A program made the translations under genes and the position numbers. A stretch of DNA of 64,000 bases from Bacteroidota bacterium (GTDB lineage: Bacteria; Bacteroidota; Bacteroidia; NS11-12g; UBA9320), in the NCBI GenBank assembly GCA_013359235.1, contig JABWCE010000001.1, positions 186,001 to 250,000 on the forward strand, given 5' to 3'. The notes beneath the pieces are model-generated. The model did no database searches, had not been told where the DNA came from, and worked only from the letters and a program-made list of their open reading frames with translations. This document shows, piece after piece, positions 63,338 through 64,000 of this stretch (positions within the stretch are counted from its first letter, which is position 1; each line of letters opens with the position of its first letter).

Positions 63338-64000
63338 TTAATTGTGTTTGGATAAAAAATCGTCATAAGATAATTTTATACCTTGTTCAAGTTCTGTTTT
63401 GTATTTCCAACCTAAAGAATTTAAAAACGAAACATCAAGCAATTTTCGCGGAGTTCCATCGGGTTTAGAATTATCAAATGCCAATTTCCCTTCAAAACCT
63501 ACAATATCTTTAATGAGTAATGCAAGATTTTTAATACTTAAATCTTTTCCTGTACCTATGTTTACAAATTTTTCGCCATTGTAATTGTTCATCAACATCA
63601 AAGCTGCATCAGCAAGGTCGTCAGCAAATAAAAATTCACGAAGTGGGCTACCGGTTCCCCATATTTCAACCAACTTATATCTATTCATTTTTGCTTCGTG
63701 AAATTTTCTGATTAAAGCAGGCAAAACATGGCTATTTTGCAAATCGTAGTTATCATTTAAACCATATAGATTTGTAGGCATAACCGAAATAAAATTGCAG
63801 CCGTACTGGCTGCGGTATGCTTCACACATTTTTATACCTGTAATTTTTGCAATAGCATAAGGTTCGTTTGTAGGCTCTAACAATCCAGTAAGCAAATATT
63901 CTTCCTTCAATGGCTGTGGGGCAAGTTTTGGATAAATACATGATGAACCAAAAAACATAAGTTTTTTTACACCATACAAATATGAATTATGAATAACATT
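63338..64000 (-). CDS. fcl: GDP-L-fucose synthase, 5' partial
   Basis: Epimerase-reductase converting GDP-4-keto-6-deoxymannose to GDP-L-fucose. The frame is open through base 64000; the missing N-terminal part lies beyond the window. The visible part has MFFGSSCIYPKLAPQPLKEE, the catalytic YxxxK in EPYAIAKITGIKM, NLYGLNDNYD and LREFLFADDLADAAL. It ends three bases from the cysteine desulfurase stop, in opposite orientation. A gmd gene upstream on the same strand (beyond 64000) would be expected. Confidence 0.92.
   Translation of the reverse strand, partial: NVIHNSYLYGVKKLMFFGSSCIYPKLAPQPLKEEYLLTGLLEPTNEPYAIAKITGIKMCEAYRSQYGCNFISVMPTNLYGLNDNYDLQNSHVLPALIRKFHEAKMNRYKLVEIWGTGSPLREFLFADDLADAALMLMNNYNGEKFVNIGTGKDLSIKNLALLIKDIVGFEGKLAFDNSKPDGTPRKLLDVSFLNSLGWKYKTELEQGIKLSYDDFLSKHN

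Noticed and set aside
1-64000. tRNA, rRNA, riboswitch or insertion-sequence elements
   Set aside because: I scanned for tRNA-like T-loops, conserved rRNA segments, transposase motifs and inverted terminal repeats and saw none I could support.

Overview
The window is AT-rich DNA from a member of the Bacteroidota. Three things support this: two type IX secretion (T9SS) sorting tails (43602-43958 and 48777-50237), promoter boxes of the Bacteroidota form TAnnTTTG (best at rpsO, with TTTG 19 bases upstream), and little sign of Shine-Dalgarno sites. I cannot place it below phylum. There are no rRNA or tRNA genes, no CRISPR array and no insertion sequence.

Positions 1-33053 are one long, almost entirely plus-strand surface-polysaccharide locus of the Wzx/Wzy type. 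It opens with the end of a Wzc-like tyrosine kinase. Next come nucleotide-sugar enzymes (a WbpO/TviB-type UDP-HexNAc dehydrogenase, a WbpP/TviC-type 4-epimerase, a UDP-glucuronate 4-epimerase), a Wzx flippase, a Wzy polymerase and seven GT4-like glycosyltransferases. Tailoring enzymes are interspersed: an FkbM methyltransferase, a kinase-like/methyltransferase fusion, a crotonase, a polysaccharide deacetylase, a GNAT acyltransferase and an asparagine-synthase-like amidotransferase. A neuA-neuB-neuC cassette for CMP-sialic acid lies at 23059-25906. It is bracketed by gene fragments and by two copies of an epimerase 3' tail, so it looks like a recombined module. The locus ends with a CapD-like dehydratase, a Uma2-type nuclease, two different lipid-linked initiating transferases, a WlbA/WbpB-type oxidoreductase and a last glycosyltransferase.

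Positions 33050-63335 are mostly core and envelope genes in short operons on both strands: a DUF3352-like protein, an HMA-domain protein, GmhA, DsbD, a LysM glucosaminidase, a retropepsin-like protease, PNPase and S15 (pnp-rpsO), RsmA, a minimal T9SS protein, an XRE regulator, biotin carboxylase, a CcmB-like protein, a T9SS type-B protein, an 1152-residue adhesin-like repeat protein, PriA, ferredoxin, an NlpC/P60 hydrolase, a UbiA prenyltransferase, mevalonate kinase, EF-P, an agmatinase-family enzyme and a cysteine desulfurase. A fragment of a DNA methyltransferase C-terminus lies at 59633-60160. The window closes inside a minus-strand GDP-L-fucose synthase gene, which may belong to another sugar-nucleotide cluster.

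Read together, the sugar genes predict a polymer with HexNAc-uronic acids (probably partly amidated to uronamides), galacturonic acid and a sialic acid, further decorated by acyl and methyl groups. No single wholly new system stands out. The most unusual items are the kinase-like/methyltransferase fusion with a changed catalytic motif, the bracketed neu cassette, the near sorting-tail-only T9SS protein, the repeat adhesin without a visible anchor, and the EF-P lacking the usual modifiable residue at its loop tip.
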